Shown: piece by piece, positions 52,141 to 64,000 of the stretch
Numbering within the stretch: position 1 is the stretch's first letter
Layout: the number at the start of each line of letters is the position of its first letter
The notes under the pieces: model-generated
Seen by the model: the letters and a program-made list of their open reading frames with translations, nothing else
Database searches by the model: none
Told to the model about the DNA's origin: nothing
Position numbers and translations under genes: made by a program
DNA from: Sclerurus mexicanus
Taxonomy: Eukaryota > Chordata > Aves > Passeriformes > Furnariidae
Direction of reading: 5' to 3'
Assembly (NCBI GenBank): GCA_013396755.1
Contig: VWZF01001696.1
Coordinates: 496,001 to 560,000 of the forward strand
DNA: 64,000 nucleotides

Positions 52141-53222
52141 TTGGAAAAAGATAATTGTGATTATTATAGTAAAGCCTTGGGAATTTATTTCATATGATTT
52201 ATTTTAAATTAAATTTTAAAGATAGAGTTTTCATTGTAAGTACTGAGCATTTGTATATACTTTTAAAGAAAGCAAAATATCGTTAGTACAGGATTTTGTG
52301 TGAGATAGCATTTCAAAAGGAAGTCAGGTAGATACTTAAGAAAAAGCTGGCAGGAGTGACCATGGGCCTTGAATTTGGTACGGTGTTCTAGGCGGTTTTA
52401 TTTCCTTGTAGAGTATTTACACTTTGTGTGGATTTGACTTATGTTCTGAATACCAGTATTCTAATTACCAACATGGTAATGAGTGTGAGTTACTTCTCCC
52501 TGTTCTATTCACTCTACCCTGTGGTGTGAAATATTGTGGTTGTTAGGGTAGTGGAGAAAGTCAGCAAAATGTTGGGCTGTTGCTTCTCTGTGGTTTGGAG
52601 ATGGATAAGGTGCGGACAGATCACTGCCTCAGTCCTCCTGCTGGCCTGGCTGCCGCTTTGTGGTACTACAGCCTTGTAGAGCAAAAAAACACCTGAAAAT
52701 ACAACTTTTCCCTTGCATCATTCCTGTAAAACTTTTTCCCAGTATTTGGTAAAGCAAAAAGATTTATTTCCTTTCCAAACACCAGATACATTAAGTTGTA
52801 CAGCTCTGTTTCTTTGTCTTTATAGAAATGGAGATACATTTTAGGCTACAAAAATGGTCTTGAATGAGCAAATGAGGGTTTTTTTGGACCAAAATTTAGG
52901 TATTTTGTGAGGTGCCGTGTGTGTATTGAATTAAGTGAAATTTGTGTGACATTGACAGAATGAGGTGGAAAGTCCATGTTCCAGACTAAGACATATATTT
53001 ATCCATAGCAATCAGTCTGCTCTTCTAAAGTTTTCATTAGGATTACAAGTTGGGAGCAAATTTAAAGTGGAAAGAATTGGGAGCAAATGATCAAAAAAAT
53101 TTTGTCACCATTTTCCTGTGTTTTCCAGATGTTAGATGTGCAGAATAGAGCAGTTTGCTTACTCATTTTTCTGTTTACAGATGCAAAAAGACAACTGTTT
53201 GGCAATCAGGATGTAAAATTTA

Positions 53223-53242
53223 TTATATATATATATGTATAT
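53223..53242. repeat. (AT)n microsatellite
   Basis: About 20 bp of TATATATAT with one G interruption. Confidence 0.8.
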
Positions 53243-55042
53243 GAGAATTGATTTCACTGAACTTAGTAGTATGTGATTGCAGAAAATAATGTCAATAATC
53301 AGTGCTGAAGAAAGTCACATTTCTAATCTGGCATTCACTGAAATTGTTTTCATTTCAGTATAATGTCAGTAATTTATACTTGGAAAGAAAGACAACTTGG
53401 AAACATTTCCCTAATTGAATGTCAGGTGTTTTTACAGGGTGTTTGTCACTTAGTTCCTTTAAATTATTCTTAAAATTTGCTTACATAATGGCTTGCTAAT
53501 TTAAGCCTTACCAACTTGAGCACATATGCCATGCAATTCAGATGCATACTAATGCTGCAACAGAAGTTGGTAATATTGTCAGAACAAAATGTCTGGACTG
53601 TCAGGATTGTTTTTACATCCCTTTCATGGAACTCTGAGGTCAAATTGTCCATTAAAAGGCTAATTTATGTGCGTTCTGACTAACACAGCTGTAGAGCAAC
53701 AAAAAAAATCCAACAGAAGGACGTGAAATTACATAGCAAATTGCAAATTGATAGCAGATAAATTCTCTCTCTTTCTGTAGCATTCAACATAATTTGTTTC
53801 CTGAAAGATACAGGGTTTATATGCACCAGAAAAGAAGCAGTGCTTTTCAATAATCCCTTCCTAGAATGGCAGCTTCCAGCAGGATAAAAAAAAAAAAAAG
53901 ACCAGCAAGGAAGTGAGGAATTCTATTTCAAGTGAGATGTAGAACACTTTATTCTGCTTTTTGGGATGTTAGTTCACCTTCAACAAAGTGTGAATGTATA
54001 TATTTTTTAAGCAAATCCTTAAAATTAGGTTGCTCTTCACCAGGTTTGCTGAAGAAAGATGTTTGTCTTTAACACTTTTTTTTTAAATTTATTTTCCAGC
54101 TAGCAAAAATGATCGGTTAGTTCTCACGCACAAGAAAAGGCAGGCAGGTGATGCTAATGCTCTGAAGTTAACCAGATCAGAGCTTCTTCATTTAATGATT
54201 GAACTGTAGAAGAGTCACTAGACAGCTGGAGTTTTAGTCCACTATCACTTTAAATCATCACTGAATCAGTAACCGCTTGGTTAAGCTTCTTGCTTTACCC
54301 AGGTTTAATTTACCTGTTTGCCAAACTCTTGAACTGTGACTTGTCATGTGATTCTACAGTTGGTGACCAAGCAAATAAATTGCTACTGCAGCCTTCATTC
54401 TTAACCTGTGCTAAAGGGTCCTGGACCCTTCATGTCTGTTCCTCATGTTGGCATGCAAGCTGGGTACCACTGTTCTGTGGAGACATACATAAAAAGTATT
54501 GGGAACTTCATGTAGGATAGTGGGGCCTCAACAAAAAACCTCCCAAACTTTTAATCCACTGCACTGTTATCTACTACTTGCTGTGTTATCCTGTTTTTAG
54601 TTTTGTATTTTCAGTACTTTTGTTTCAATTTAACTGATTCAGGAATATGGAAATAAATTTGAAATGTGGTTTTGTTTGTTTTTTTTAGTTAAGAAAATGT
54701 CAGCAGTACCTTTGAGTGTAATGATTCCTTCCATTGCAAAAACAAAAGCCATTTAGGCTTTTCAGGAGAAGCTATATTGCACCTCCTCTTGCCTAATGTC
54801 ATGTATGTATATATAAACATATATTGTATAGATTTTTCATTAGCGAATATATGTGCATACTATATACATGCATCCTACTATGTAGTCTAATACAGAAAGT
54901 CCAGGGCAGAATAAAGCTTTTAAGAAGCACTTTTTTGACCTTTGAAATCCGTAAATGATTCAAGGTATTTAAATCAACTGAGGAAATATTATTTATGTGC
55001 CCATTTATCTTGACAAAAAGAGGTGGTATGCCACAGCAGTTA

Positions 55043-55130
55043 GAGAATCCCAGAACAGCTGAAGTTGGAGGGAATCTCTAGAGGTCATCTGATCTAAATC
55101 CCCCTGCTCAAGCAGGGCTACCTAAAGGAA
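55043..55130 (-). mobile_element. CR1 LINE 3' end, very short copy
   Basis: GAGAATCCCAGAACAGCTGA, AGTTGGAGGGAATCTCTAGA, GGTCATCTGATCTAAATCCC and CTGCTCAAGCAGGGCTACCT match the reverse complement of a CR1 3' UTR ('...GTTGGA..GACCTCTAGAGGTCCC...'). It is a minus-strand remnant of about 90 bp. Confidence 0.85.
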
Positions 55131-58100
55131 CTTGCTCCTTCATTTTGGCATATCCATATGCCTTTTGACTTGCATGGTGAAAAATGAAAGAGTCAAGGGT
55201 ATTTCATATAATTTTTGTTACTTGTTCACTTATTGTAACTACACAAGTTATAAGCTTATTCAAAATCTCCTTAAGTTCTGCCAGGGAATAATTTCGTTTG
55301 GACAAATGAATTTCAGAATTTCACAGAATCTTTCAGAAACAGCCATTAACAAGTATAGTGACTTTTTTTTCATCTCAGTGTTTAGAGTGAAAGAAAAAAC
55401 GGGTGAGCTTTCATAGTGAAAGATGCTAGCAAATTTAGTTCTGACACGTTAGATCTGCTTAGATGTAAGCTTTAAAAAGAGTAGGAAAAAAATAATGATT
55501 TTTTTTCCCAGTGAGTGAAGGCTCTGTGATTTTTTTTTGTTATTTTAAACAAAATCACGTATCCTGAATACATAAGTAAAAATTAAAAAAAAAAAAAAGA
55601 CACAAACCTAGCTATTGACATCTTTCTTGCATTAAGCCAAAATGCCACTGATACCTGATCACAGTGGCTGCTCCATGGTGTTGCATGGTAGTTGTTTTAG
55701 GATTATGTTCTGTAGGAACTATTCTACAATGAACTTGTTCTACACTGTGTTTGCTGGGAGAAGACTTTCAGTTTCTTCTCATTTTTTAATGTCAGTTTTA
55801 TAAGGTGTTTCCATTTGAACAACAGAACACATTTTTCCCAGGCTGATGGTATTTTCCCCAGCCCCATTGTGTGACTTCATAGTAATAAAGGGTTAAGAGT
55901 ATTCTGAAGTATGAGTTTTAAAGAGTGTCGTGCAATAGCATACACTTCTGTTTTTGAATATTTTCCCTTAAGAATTTTTGATTCCTCATCTTGTGATTAA
56001 AATAATTTTAGTAGCTGCTTGATTTTTAAGCTTGCAATTGCTTATGTGTCAGCAGGTGTTGGCCTTTTTATCCTTCTGTTACGTTAGTGAGTAGCAAACA
56101 GTGCTGACTGGGGTCTTGCATCTGTTGATTCATTAAAATTTGAAACTTATAGGAAAAGGTGATACTAGAGATTTGAGAAATAATTCCGGTTTCAGAAAAG
56201 GAAACAAGATAGAAATATTTTTGTTTACTTTTCTGTCAAATATGTATTAATCTATGCCCTAAATATTTGTAAGTTAAGAAGTGGGATCAGGGTCTTGTGT
56301 AAAGAAGATATTTTTAGTTGATTAATTTCAACTGTGGATACATATTGAAAAGACAAGTAAATGGAGCAAGTTATAGCAATTGAAATCTGAGATTTTTTTC
56401 ATATGCCGTTTACCTTAAGAAGAAAGAGGATAATAACGAAAGAAAATACCAGTGGTGCATCACAATATCAAGAAGAGTCTGGTTTCTGTTTGATGTGTTC
56501 GTATACCCTAATATAATCAACACGACCCTATAAACTGTAACTTCATATTAGATTCAGATCCTTGTCTATTTAGTGCATGTAGTTTTGAAAATGAACAAGT
56601 ATGACCTTATGGATTTAATATGATAATGCATGCATGTCTGGTATAAGGTTAAAGAAAAAGCAAACAGTTTAAATCAGACACAATTCTTATTCAATCCATG
56701 ACTAGTCAAATATGGATATAATTTTACAAAATTAGGAGAAAAAAATCAACCAACTAAAAAACCTGCAAAAATGCTATGTTCATGTGCATGAAATAAAATT
56801 TTCTTTCAACGTCTTATCGCTTATTAATTCTGATAGATTGGAAATACATTAATAGTATTTGAATCCCTTTTGCTTGTAATTGTGCTGTCAAAAAATTCTG
56901 TAGATAGCTGTAATAACAGTGGTGCATACAATTAAAATCCTAGTTTTAAATGGAGCATTTCTTTTTTAATGAGGGTCTTCTCGTGTAATGGGAACCTTTT
57001 ATTATTGTAAAAAATAATTATTGCTGAATCATTATTAACATTCACATAAATAGTAAAGGTTAAAAATGTTTAAGGCTTATAGAGTAAATATTTCAGGCTT
57101 ATATCTTTTTCCAGATTTTTTGGGGAGTAGGGCTGGTTGGCTATGTTACTGTCAGCAGACTGCAAACTCAGCCTTAAACCCATGCAAAATGTGTATACAG
57201 CATGTTGCAGTTTCAGCCGAGAGGTCACTATGCTTATTTGGAACTGTTCTTGCATCCTTTCACTGTGTTATACATATTTAATTGTCTTGATTTTCCACAA
57301 TGTGCTACTTTTTCAAGTTCATTATATTCATTATATGAATTGTTTTGAATTTTTTGTTACCTCTTGTTAACAAGGCAAATCCAATCTTACTACTATTTAT
57401 ATCAGACTATTACCCTTACGGTATCTTAAAATCCAAAACTGCTCTGGAATTTTCATTGCTGTATCAAATTTGCAGTTGTTATTTGTGAATTTAGTTTGCC
57501 CTGTCGTGTTTCAAATTTAGCCAAAAATTTTCTTTGTAAGGATTGTGTCTTTACTGTGGTTTTGTTATTTTCATTTCTGTAGTGGAATAATGTGCTACTT
57601 GTCGGCACTGCAGAAATCATACAATCATTAGAGATCTCTAAACCACTATATACAATATATAGTAAATATACTATTATTTTTGTCTGCTATGGAATACAGA
57701 ACTAATGAGAAAACACATGTTAATAAAAAAGATATAGAAAAAACATCTTCATAGTATTAGCTTGAAAACTGAAGATTTAAAACTGTATTTTCCTATAACA
57801 TTTAGCTGTCTTAGTTACACTGGACATTATTTTTTTTCAGTCTGTAAAGTAGTCATCATGGAGTATTAAAAATGTAAGTTTTGATTAAAGAGGTGTCTAA
57901 TCCAGAGACTGAGACTGGTAAAGTTAAATTTAATTTGTACATGTCTACCTTCTCTGAAATCTGGCTTGCACACATTTATTATATCAACACGTTAGGGAAT
58001 AAGTTAATTTCATTGGATAGATTTGCAGCTCTTTTAAATTAGTGATCTACAGCCTTGGGTGGAGGACAGTGGGGAAGCCTGCATACTCAATCCACGTGAG

Positions 58101-58439
58101 AGTGGGGTGAATCCAGATGTAACCCACTTTTCCAGTGTGCGTCTGTACAGTGAGGCTGATCACTGGAAAGAAATTTGTGTTGTGCAGTGCTTTGTAAACA
58201 GAAATTAAGTAGAAGTGCTGTTATTACTGTTGACAAACATGCAATGTGTGTACTTGTGTGGTGTCAGATGGTTAATGTACTTACCCAGAATTTGTTCATG
58301 TGAGAGGTAGCCTACCAATCAAGGAGACATCTGTCCGACAGAATCCTGGATGTCATAATTTTGTGCTCTTTCTTGAATACTTCTGGCAAATGTATCCAAA
58401 TTTAACACCTGTTTGTGAATGGAGAGTCACATAACAATG

Positions 58440-58452
58440 TGCCATCTATTGG
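58440..58452 (-). promoter_or_regulatory. Weaker CTCF-like motif
   Basis: The - strand reads CCAATAGATGGCA, close to the CTCF core but with A instead of C/G at the fourth base. The orientation is the same as that of the stronger motif at 43149. Confidence 0.3.
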
Positions 58453-61400
58453 CAAACCAAGGAAGGTAATTTTCATGTTCTGTCATTCACAGTTTCACTT
58501 GGGATGCAAAAAAAAAAAAAATAATCTGGAAGTATAAACTGCTGTGAAGGGCTGAAGAGAAGGGATTGCTTTACAAAGATATACCAGGCAGGCCAACATT
58601 TCACACCATCTAAACTTTCATCTAATTCACACAGAAGAGAGGAACCTTGATATCTCTTGATATCTCTTCTGATTGATGTTGTAATGAAAGCTTTGCTTTA
58701 GAGATTTGCTTTTGGTCCTTTTCCTCCCTCAAAAACATTGAGGAAGAACTGAATAGTGAATGTGCAGATGTCCAGGGTTGTCTTTTGGCTCAGAAGGCTT
58801 GAAGGAGTGTGTTGCTCTGTGGGGTGCCTGAGGGGATGTGGCACACCAGCAAGGCGGGCTGCTGATGTTCTAGCAAAGCTCAGCTAGGACTGGTTGCCCT
58901 GCGGAACTCGTTTTTATCTGAGCAATGCACCTTTAGTTATTCCAGCAGTGTTCTGATTTCTAGATATACTTGGGTTTTATTGCTATAGGACAGTCAATCC
59001 AGCCTGTCACTTAGTCTGAACTGTGCCCGGGTGTGGTATCTGTGAACAATCCTGTAAAAAGATCCCATAAAGAGGAAGATTTTTCCTAGTCATGCATCAT
59101 CCTTCCTTAAAACACTTTAGATTTTGGCAACTGAACTAATTCAGTCTCTGGGTGCCTCTGGATACTTCTCTTCCATGTGGTCACAACAAAACCAGCACGC
59201 TGCCAGTTCCCAGGCACATGAGAGTGTTCTCATTTAAGCACAGGCTGATTCAACGGCCCAGAGTGTGTGCCTCAACCCCAACCAATTCTTTACTTGGCCA
59301 ATTTATTTCTTCTTGGAATTTGTACCTTTCAGCTTGAATCATTGTAGCCCTCATTCATGTAAGATTCTTTTATGTGATGGGATTTTTAATGTGATATGTA
59401 GGGTTTTGGACTAAATATGACTTCTAATATTTAAAATGTTTATAATTATGTACATTGCTGAGACACAGTTGTTTGGTTTTAGTGGTAATAAAATAACATG
59501 GAAATGCTAAACAGAACTAAATTTAGTAAACTGAATTCTGGGACTGGTTTTGCACCCCAAAACCAGAGAGTTTTTAGCTAAAAAGAGATCTTGCTGCAGA
59601 GAGAGATTTGATAAGATTTATGACCTATTAGGCATTATGAGAAATCAACAAGCAGTTGAAAAAATTTCAAGAGAACAAAGTAATTATGTGACATCTATGA
59701 CTGGATGTAATCTGTGCTCTCTTACTATTTCTCTTTTTATCATAAATAACCTTAATCCTCATCCAGGATTAAAATTCAGTGTATTTTTAGCCATGCAATG
59801 TCCTAGATAAAAGATACTTCCATCTATGTTTTTATATCTTTTGCATTCTGGAGCATTTTGTTATTTTACTTAACAGATGGATGCTTCTGTCTATAGATCT
59901 CCAATGCTGCAATTATTGAGGGCTTAGGATATTTTGTCATACATATACCTGAGGTACATGATTTTATTAAGCATAATATGGGAGTTTGAGGACAGAACTA
60001 TATATGTCAAGCAAACAAATTATTTACAAAATTTCTGTAATATTTTGTGAGGTCTTTCTGATTCTGTTAATATAAGGACACATTTGCAAATTAGCCTTCC
60101 AATGGAGATAAATCAAATGTCTCTCCAAAACTATGATTATAAAATGATATAAAGTATCTTTTCCCAGTTGTTTAATGAATGGTAAGAGATTAAGTGAAAA
60201 TCTGCACAAAATATAGTCTGCATTTCCTTAAAGACCACATAAAATCTAATAATTTTTTTTAATCCAGATTGAGATTTCTAAAAAGCTTCACTCTATTTAG
60301 GCTGACGTTTAATCACGTACTGAGCAATTTCAGTGTTCCAGCTAAAATACCTGTCAACTAACTTAGATGCAAGAAGTTTACAGAATATTTGGAATTAAAT
60401 ATTATTTTTTCAATAATACTTGTAATCAACTGTCCATAAAAATCAGACTCCCATAGCAAAACCCTTTGCAATGGTGAGTTTTTGGAAAATTATTTGGGAT
60501 GTATTCTAAAAAGTTGAGTATTACTGAGAAATACAGATTAATTGTAGAGATGAGCAGATGTTGCTGGGACTCTATAAATAGATAAGAATGTGTATGATGG
60601 TTGTGTTGTCATGGCTGGAGGAAATTTGTGTACGTTCCTGGGATATTAATACTGGTAGTGTAACTTGTATCTTTGCAACATGTGGTAAGTGATAAAAGCT
60701 CATGCCTGTGCATGCTTCAGCAAAGTTGATTTTTTTTCCTCTAATTTTTCCTTCTCTGACCAAATAGCTTCTACAAGTGGAGAGAGGGCAGTTGAAGGTT
60801 CATCCAGAAAACTGCTCTCAAGGCCTTTGTCAGCCTGACAGCTTTACCCTTCAGGATTGTTTGGATCAGTCCCTTTAGCTGTAAAGAAACCTGCTTTTCT
60901 AGCCTGTTTCAGGGACTGATGTCACTGCTTTTGTGGGATTAAAGAGACCACAGAGACACCTTCTTGCCCATGTAAGTGCAATACAGCAGAAAAAGAAAGA
61001 AGAGAATTAAATGGAGGAAGATTTCATCCACCTTGTTTGGTTTTTTACCCCTAAGCTTTCATCATAGGTACAACATTAGTCTTGGATATCTGTGAGTATC
61101 CTGTGTTGGAGGTTATATTCCTTTCCTCTATACATCTTATGTTTTCCTAATCAACAAGCGAGTGTTTAGTAGACTGTACTGCTCATTTTAGAGGAGCTGC
61201 CCTCTTGGTCACTTCTGCAGACTATTAAAGAGGAGACTGTAGCTCCCAGCAGCTACCCCAGTGAGGGTGGCTCTCAGGTAATACCCATGTCATACCTTAC
61301 AGCTCCACAATCATATTTTGGAAATGTTAGGACATTGCAGGTGAAACTGACTGCAAGTGTTGAGGCAGTTGAATCCTACAACAGATTTTCATTAGCTACA

Positions 61401-64000
61401 GTAGAAAGTCAGACAGCAGCGGTGGCCTGTAGACACATTTAGAAACCTATATTTAGTCTTATTTCAAATGAAACTCTACACACTCAGTCTGAATCTTCTG
61501 TGCAAACCTACTCCTTCTCTACCCTACATGCAACCTGTCAATTCATGCACCAGCAGATTTTTTTTTTAGCCTTTTGTCTCCTACATTAATTGACATCCTT
61601 AAAGAGGGTATCTGGTCTTTTGCAGTCTGTGATATGTGGAAAGTTGTGAATATATTCTGCTGTAGAGGGTTCAATTTCTTTCTCCTCCTACATTAAAGAC
61701 AGTCACAGACAAGAGAATATTGTATATTACTGAAAATTGCCCTAACCCACAGTTAAATTTTCAGTGCTTAGGATATACTTATTAGTGTTGGTAAATTCTT
61801 TTCCATTTCTTGAGTATAATTCATAGACCTATGAAGACCAAAATCTGTTTTCAACTCTATGGCCATGCAATGAGACAGTCGTAAACTCTTGTTGAAAATT
61901 TTCTATACACAATCATCCAATAATGAGAATGGTATAGGTCAACTGAGTATTCACATTCATAAAGATCAATAATTGAAAGTCTTAGTCTAGAATAGAATCT
62001 TTTAGCCTTCCTGAGGGTAAGATGGTGATTGGAGAAAACACGAGTTTGTCTGGTTGACTTAGCAGAAACTGCTTCTTTTTGTAAAAAAACCTGACTGATG
62101 GATTTGGGATACAAAAGACAGGTGCAGTTAGCCATGCAGACTGGTTTTCCCAAGTCAAGGAGCAATCCTAATGCTTCAAGCTACAGAAGTTTCAGAGAGG
62201 CTTACCAGGCAGTGTCGTACTAATATATTATGTGCTTCTCAGAAACCATACTCCTTCTGTAATGCTAGAGAGAAGCTTTGTGGAAAAGCTTTGTGGGGTC
62301 TCAACATCTCTTGAATACTGTTAGGTACAGTTTGCTCCAGACTACCCACCTGAAGTTCCAAGTTATCCTTTCTATTTTAGCCCCAGAAGGACCAGATTTG
62401 GGGTCTAACAATTTTAACATTTGCTATTAAAAGCCACTCTGCTACACTATGGCAAGAAGAGCTTCCTGATGTACAACACCCTGCATTTCTTGTAAGTTAG
62501 TTGTTTTCTCAAAACTCGTCTCACCCAGGGTGCTGTGTGCCCTTTCAATTGGTTAAGGCCTTTGGTTGGTTTGGTAGCAATCTGCATTTTAGCGTTTTAT
62601 TTTAGAGCTGTTCACTGTCAACTAAGAACTCTATTTTTGTCATATCTATGTTATAAATATAGCTACCATGATGTTTATGGACTAAGAAAATCACCTTTTC
62701 CTTCTTGCTTCTATTCTGGCTTTATTTTTCTGTCCTTTTAAGTATATAACCTGTCCATCATATATTTAAGCAGTAATTACTATTTCTTAGCAGTTTATCG
62801 TACTGAATAGCTGAAAGGTATGTACTTCCTTAATCTTTTTCTCTTCTTTATGTCTAATAGCTTTCTGAATGGCTGACTTCAGATGCTCAGTAATTTCCTT
62901 TTCCATCACATATTACTGTATTAAATGAGTGTAAAGAACTTAGATTCCTGTGCTTTAATCAGCAAGGAAAGAGAGCATTGCTCAAGATTAATGTAGGTAG
63001 TATGCATCAACTCTTAGGCTTCTGTATCATAAGCATTTTGAGATGGCTAAGTATAGCAAATACCATAAATGTTTCAAAAAGAGAGGTTCCTTTGGCTTGC
63101 ACACCAAGTGACATGGCATAGTCTCAGCAACTCTTTCAAACAAAATGCTTAAATCTCACCACCTAGTAGAGAGAAGTAAGCATATGTACTTTTAGAAACT
63201 GAAGAGTCACTTCTTCTTAAGATAGCCATTAAAATCATACAGAAAACTTGGTACTATGGTCTGGCTTATGCAGAGCATGACATTAAATGTGGATCTTAAA
63301 CCTTTCAGTTTCAGTTCTGTCATACTCTGAAAGAACCAAATTCTTATTAGGCTACCAATACTCTTATCAACAGTGCTCAGGGCAAAAAAACCCCAGGTCT
63401 CTCCTAGTGGTTCAATGTTAAACTCCAGAACAGATTGTTTCTTTAAAATAGGCATGGAAAGGAGAAAAAAAAAAAAAGAAGGATTTACAAATAAAAGACT
63501 GCAATGCCACATGATTATTAGAAAAGCTGCTGGACGTGCTCTGTTTGCATTTAGAGCTTTAGTGTGTTTCACATTCAATCTGCCACTATTTTCTCCTGTG
63601 TACTGAGAGTCCTGGCGAACTCATTTGTCACGTGGTTTGTCATAGTGCACGTTTGTGTGTAGACTTGGTAATGTCTTATGCTGATTATGCCTGAAGAGCT
63701 ATAAGGCTCACCAAAAAGCATTTTTCTTGAAAAAGAAAGATATCCCCAAATGCTTTCTTTCTTTTTTGAAGAAAAAAACCCAAACCCAAAGAAAAAACCC
63801 AAACCAAGGAAATGAAGTAGTTTTTTTCTGAAGTAAGTTTTATTTGTCTGTGTGTCATCTGTGTTCCAAATGCAATAACTTTGATATGTGACAAGAAGAC
63901 AATCCAGTTTTGTTACACTTCCAGCACACTGGTTTCCTCATAATATTAGTCCTACTTTTTCCCTATTGTCCCTCTCTGAAATTTTCTCCTCAACTTGTTG

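Larger units (their letters stand above)
49582..64000 (+). other. RIMS1: RIMS1 intron downstream of the microexon (partial)
   Basis: The intron begins GTTAGA and runs off the window. The next expected exon, encoding VMWVCNLCRK..., was not found by reading for ATGTGGGT-like and TGTAA(C/T)CT-like words in frame. The only recognisable contents are a short CR1 fragment at 55.04-55.13 kb, a doubtful LINE-like stretch near 51.9-52.1 kb, a CTCF-like motif at 58.44 kb and simple repeats. The rest shows nothing. Confidence 0.8.

Noticed and set aside
59550..59810. Frame containing GCNLCS, considered as the missing CNLC exon of the zinc finger
   Set aside because: The flanking residues do not match VMWVCNLCRKQQ and no acceptor places them in register; the CxxC is coincidental.

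Overview
The window looks like intronic DNA from a bird genome that contains part of one protein-coding gene, RIMS1 (Rab3-interacting molecule 1, a presynaptic active-zone scaffold), on the + strand. The bird assignment rests on several 5'-truncated CR1 LINE copies, some ending in tandem copies of the avian CR1 octamer (ATTCTGTG-like), and on an AT-rich, CpG-poor background. The species cannot be told from the sequence.

Two exons are supported. The first (47705-47918) encodes the end of the Rab-binding helix and six of the eight zinc-binding cysteines of the RIM zinc finger. After a 1651-bp intron comes a 12-nt microexon (49570-49581) encoding Glu-Asp-Lys-Val, as in the known RIMS1 sequence between ...RSNN and VMWVC.... 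The microexon has the hallmarks of a neural, SRRM4-type microexon: a 105-nt AG-free zone, a 33-nt uninterrupted pyrimidine run, two UGC motifs just before the acceptor, and a weak donor. The exon carrying the last cysteine pair (CNLC) was not found and probably lies beyond 64000.

Everything else is intron: at least 47.7 kb upstream and 14.4 kb downstream. Region by region: a GC- and CpG-rich block at about 14.57-14.92 kb; CR1 fragments at 9.93-10.15, 10.33-11.24, 18.44-19.17, 27.99-29.31, 40.64-40.77 and 55.04-55.13 kb; an older LINE-like fragment near 29.75-29.89 kb; a pyrimidine-to-purine strand-asymmetric tract at 20.72-21.02 kb; a complete-looking solo LTR of an endogenous retrovirus at 26276-26763, antisense to RIMS1 and flanked by a 5-bp duplication; CTCF-like motifs at 43.15 and 58.44 kb; and scattered short microsatellites. 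No RNA gene, CRISPR array or second protein-coding gene was found. The open frames of 60-150 codons elsewhere fit chance expectation or lie in repeats.

The most interesting feature is the microexon, because it changes the loop between the third and fourth cysteine pairs of the zinc finger, a domain that by family knowledge docks Munc13. No previously undescribed system is evident.
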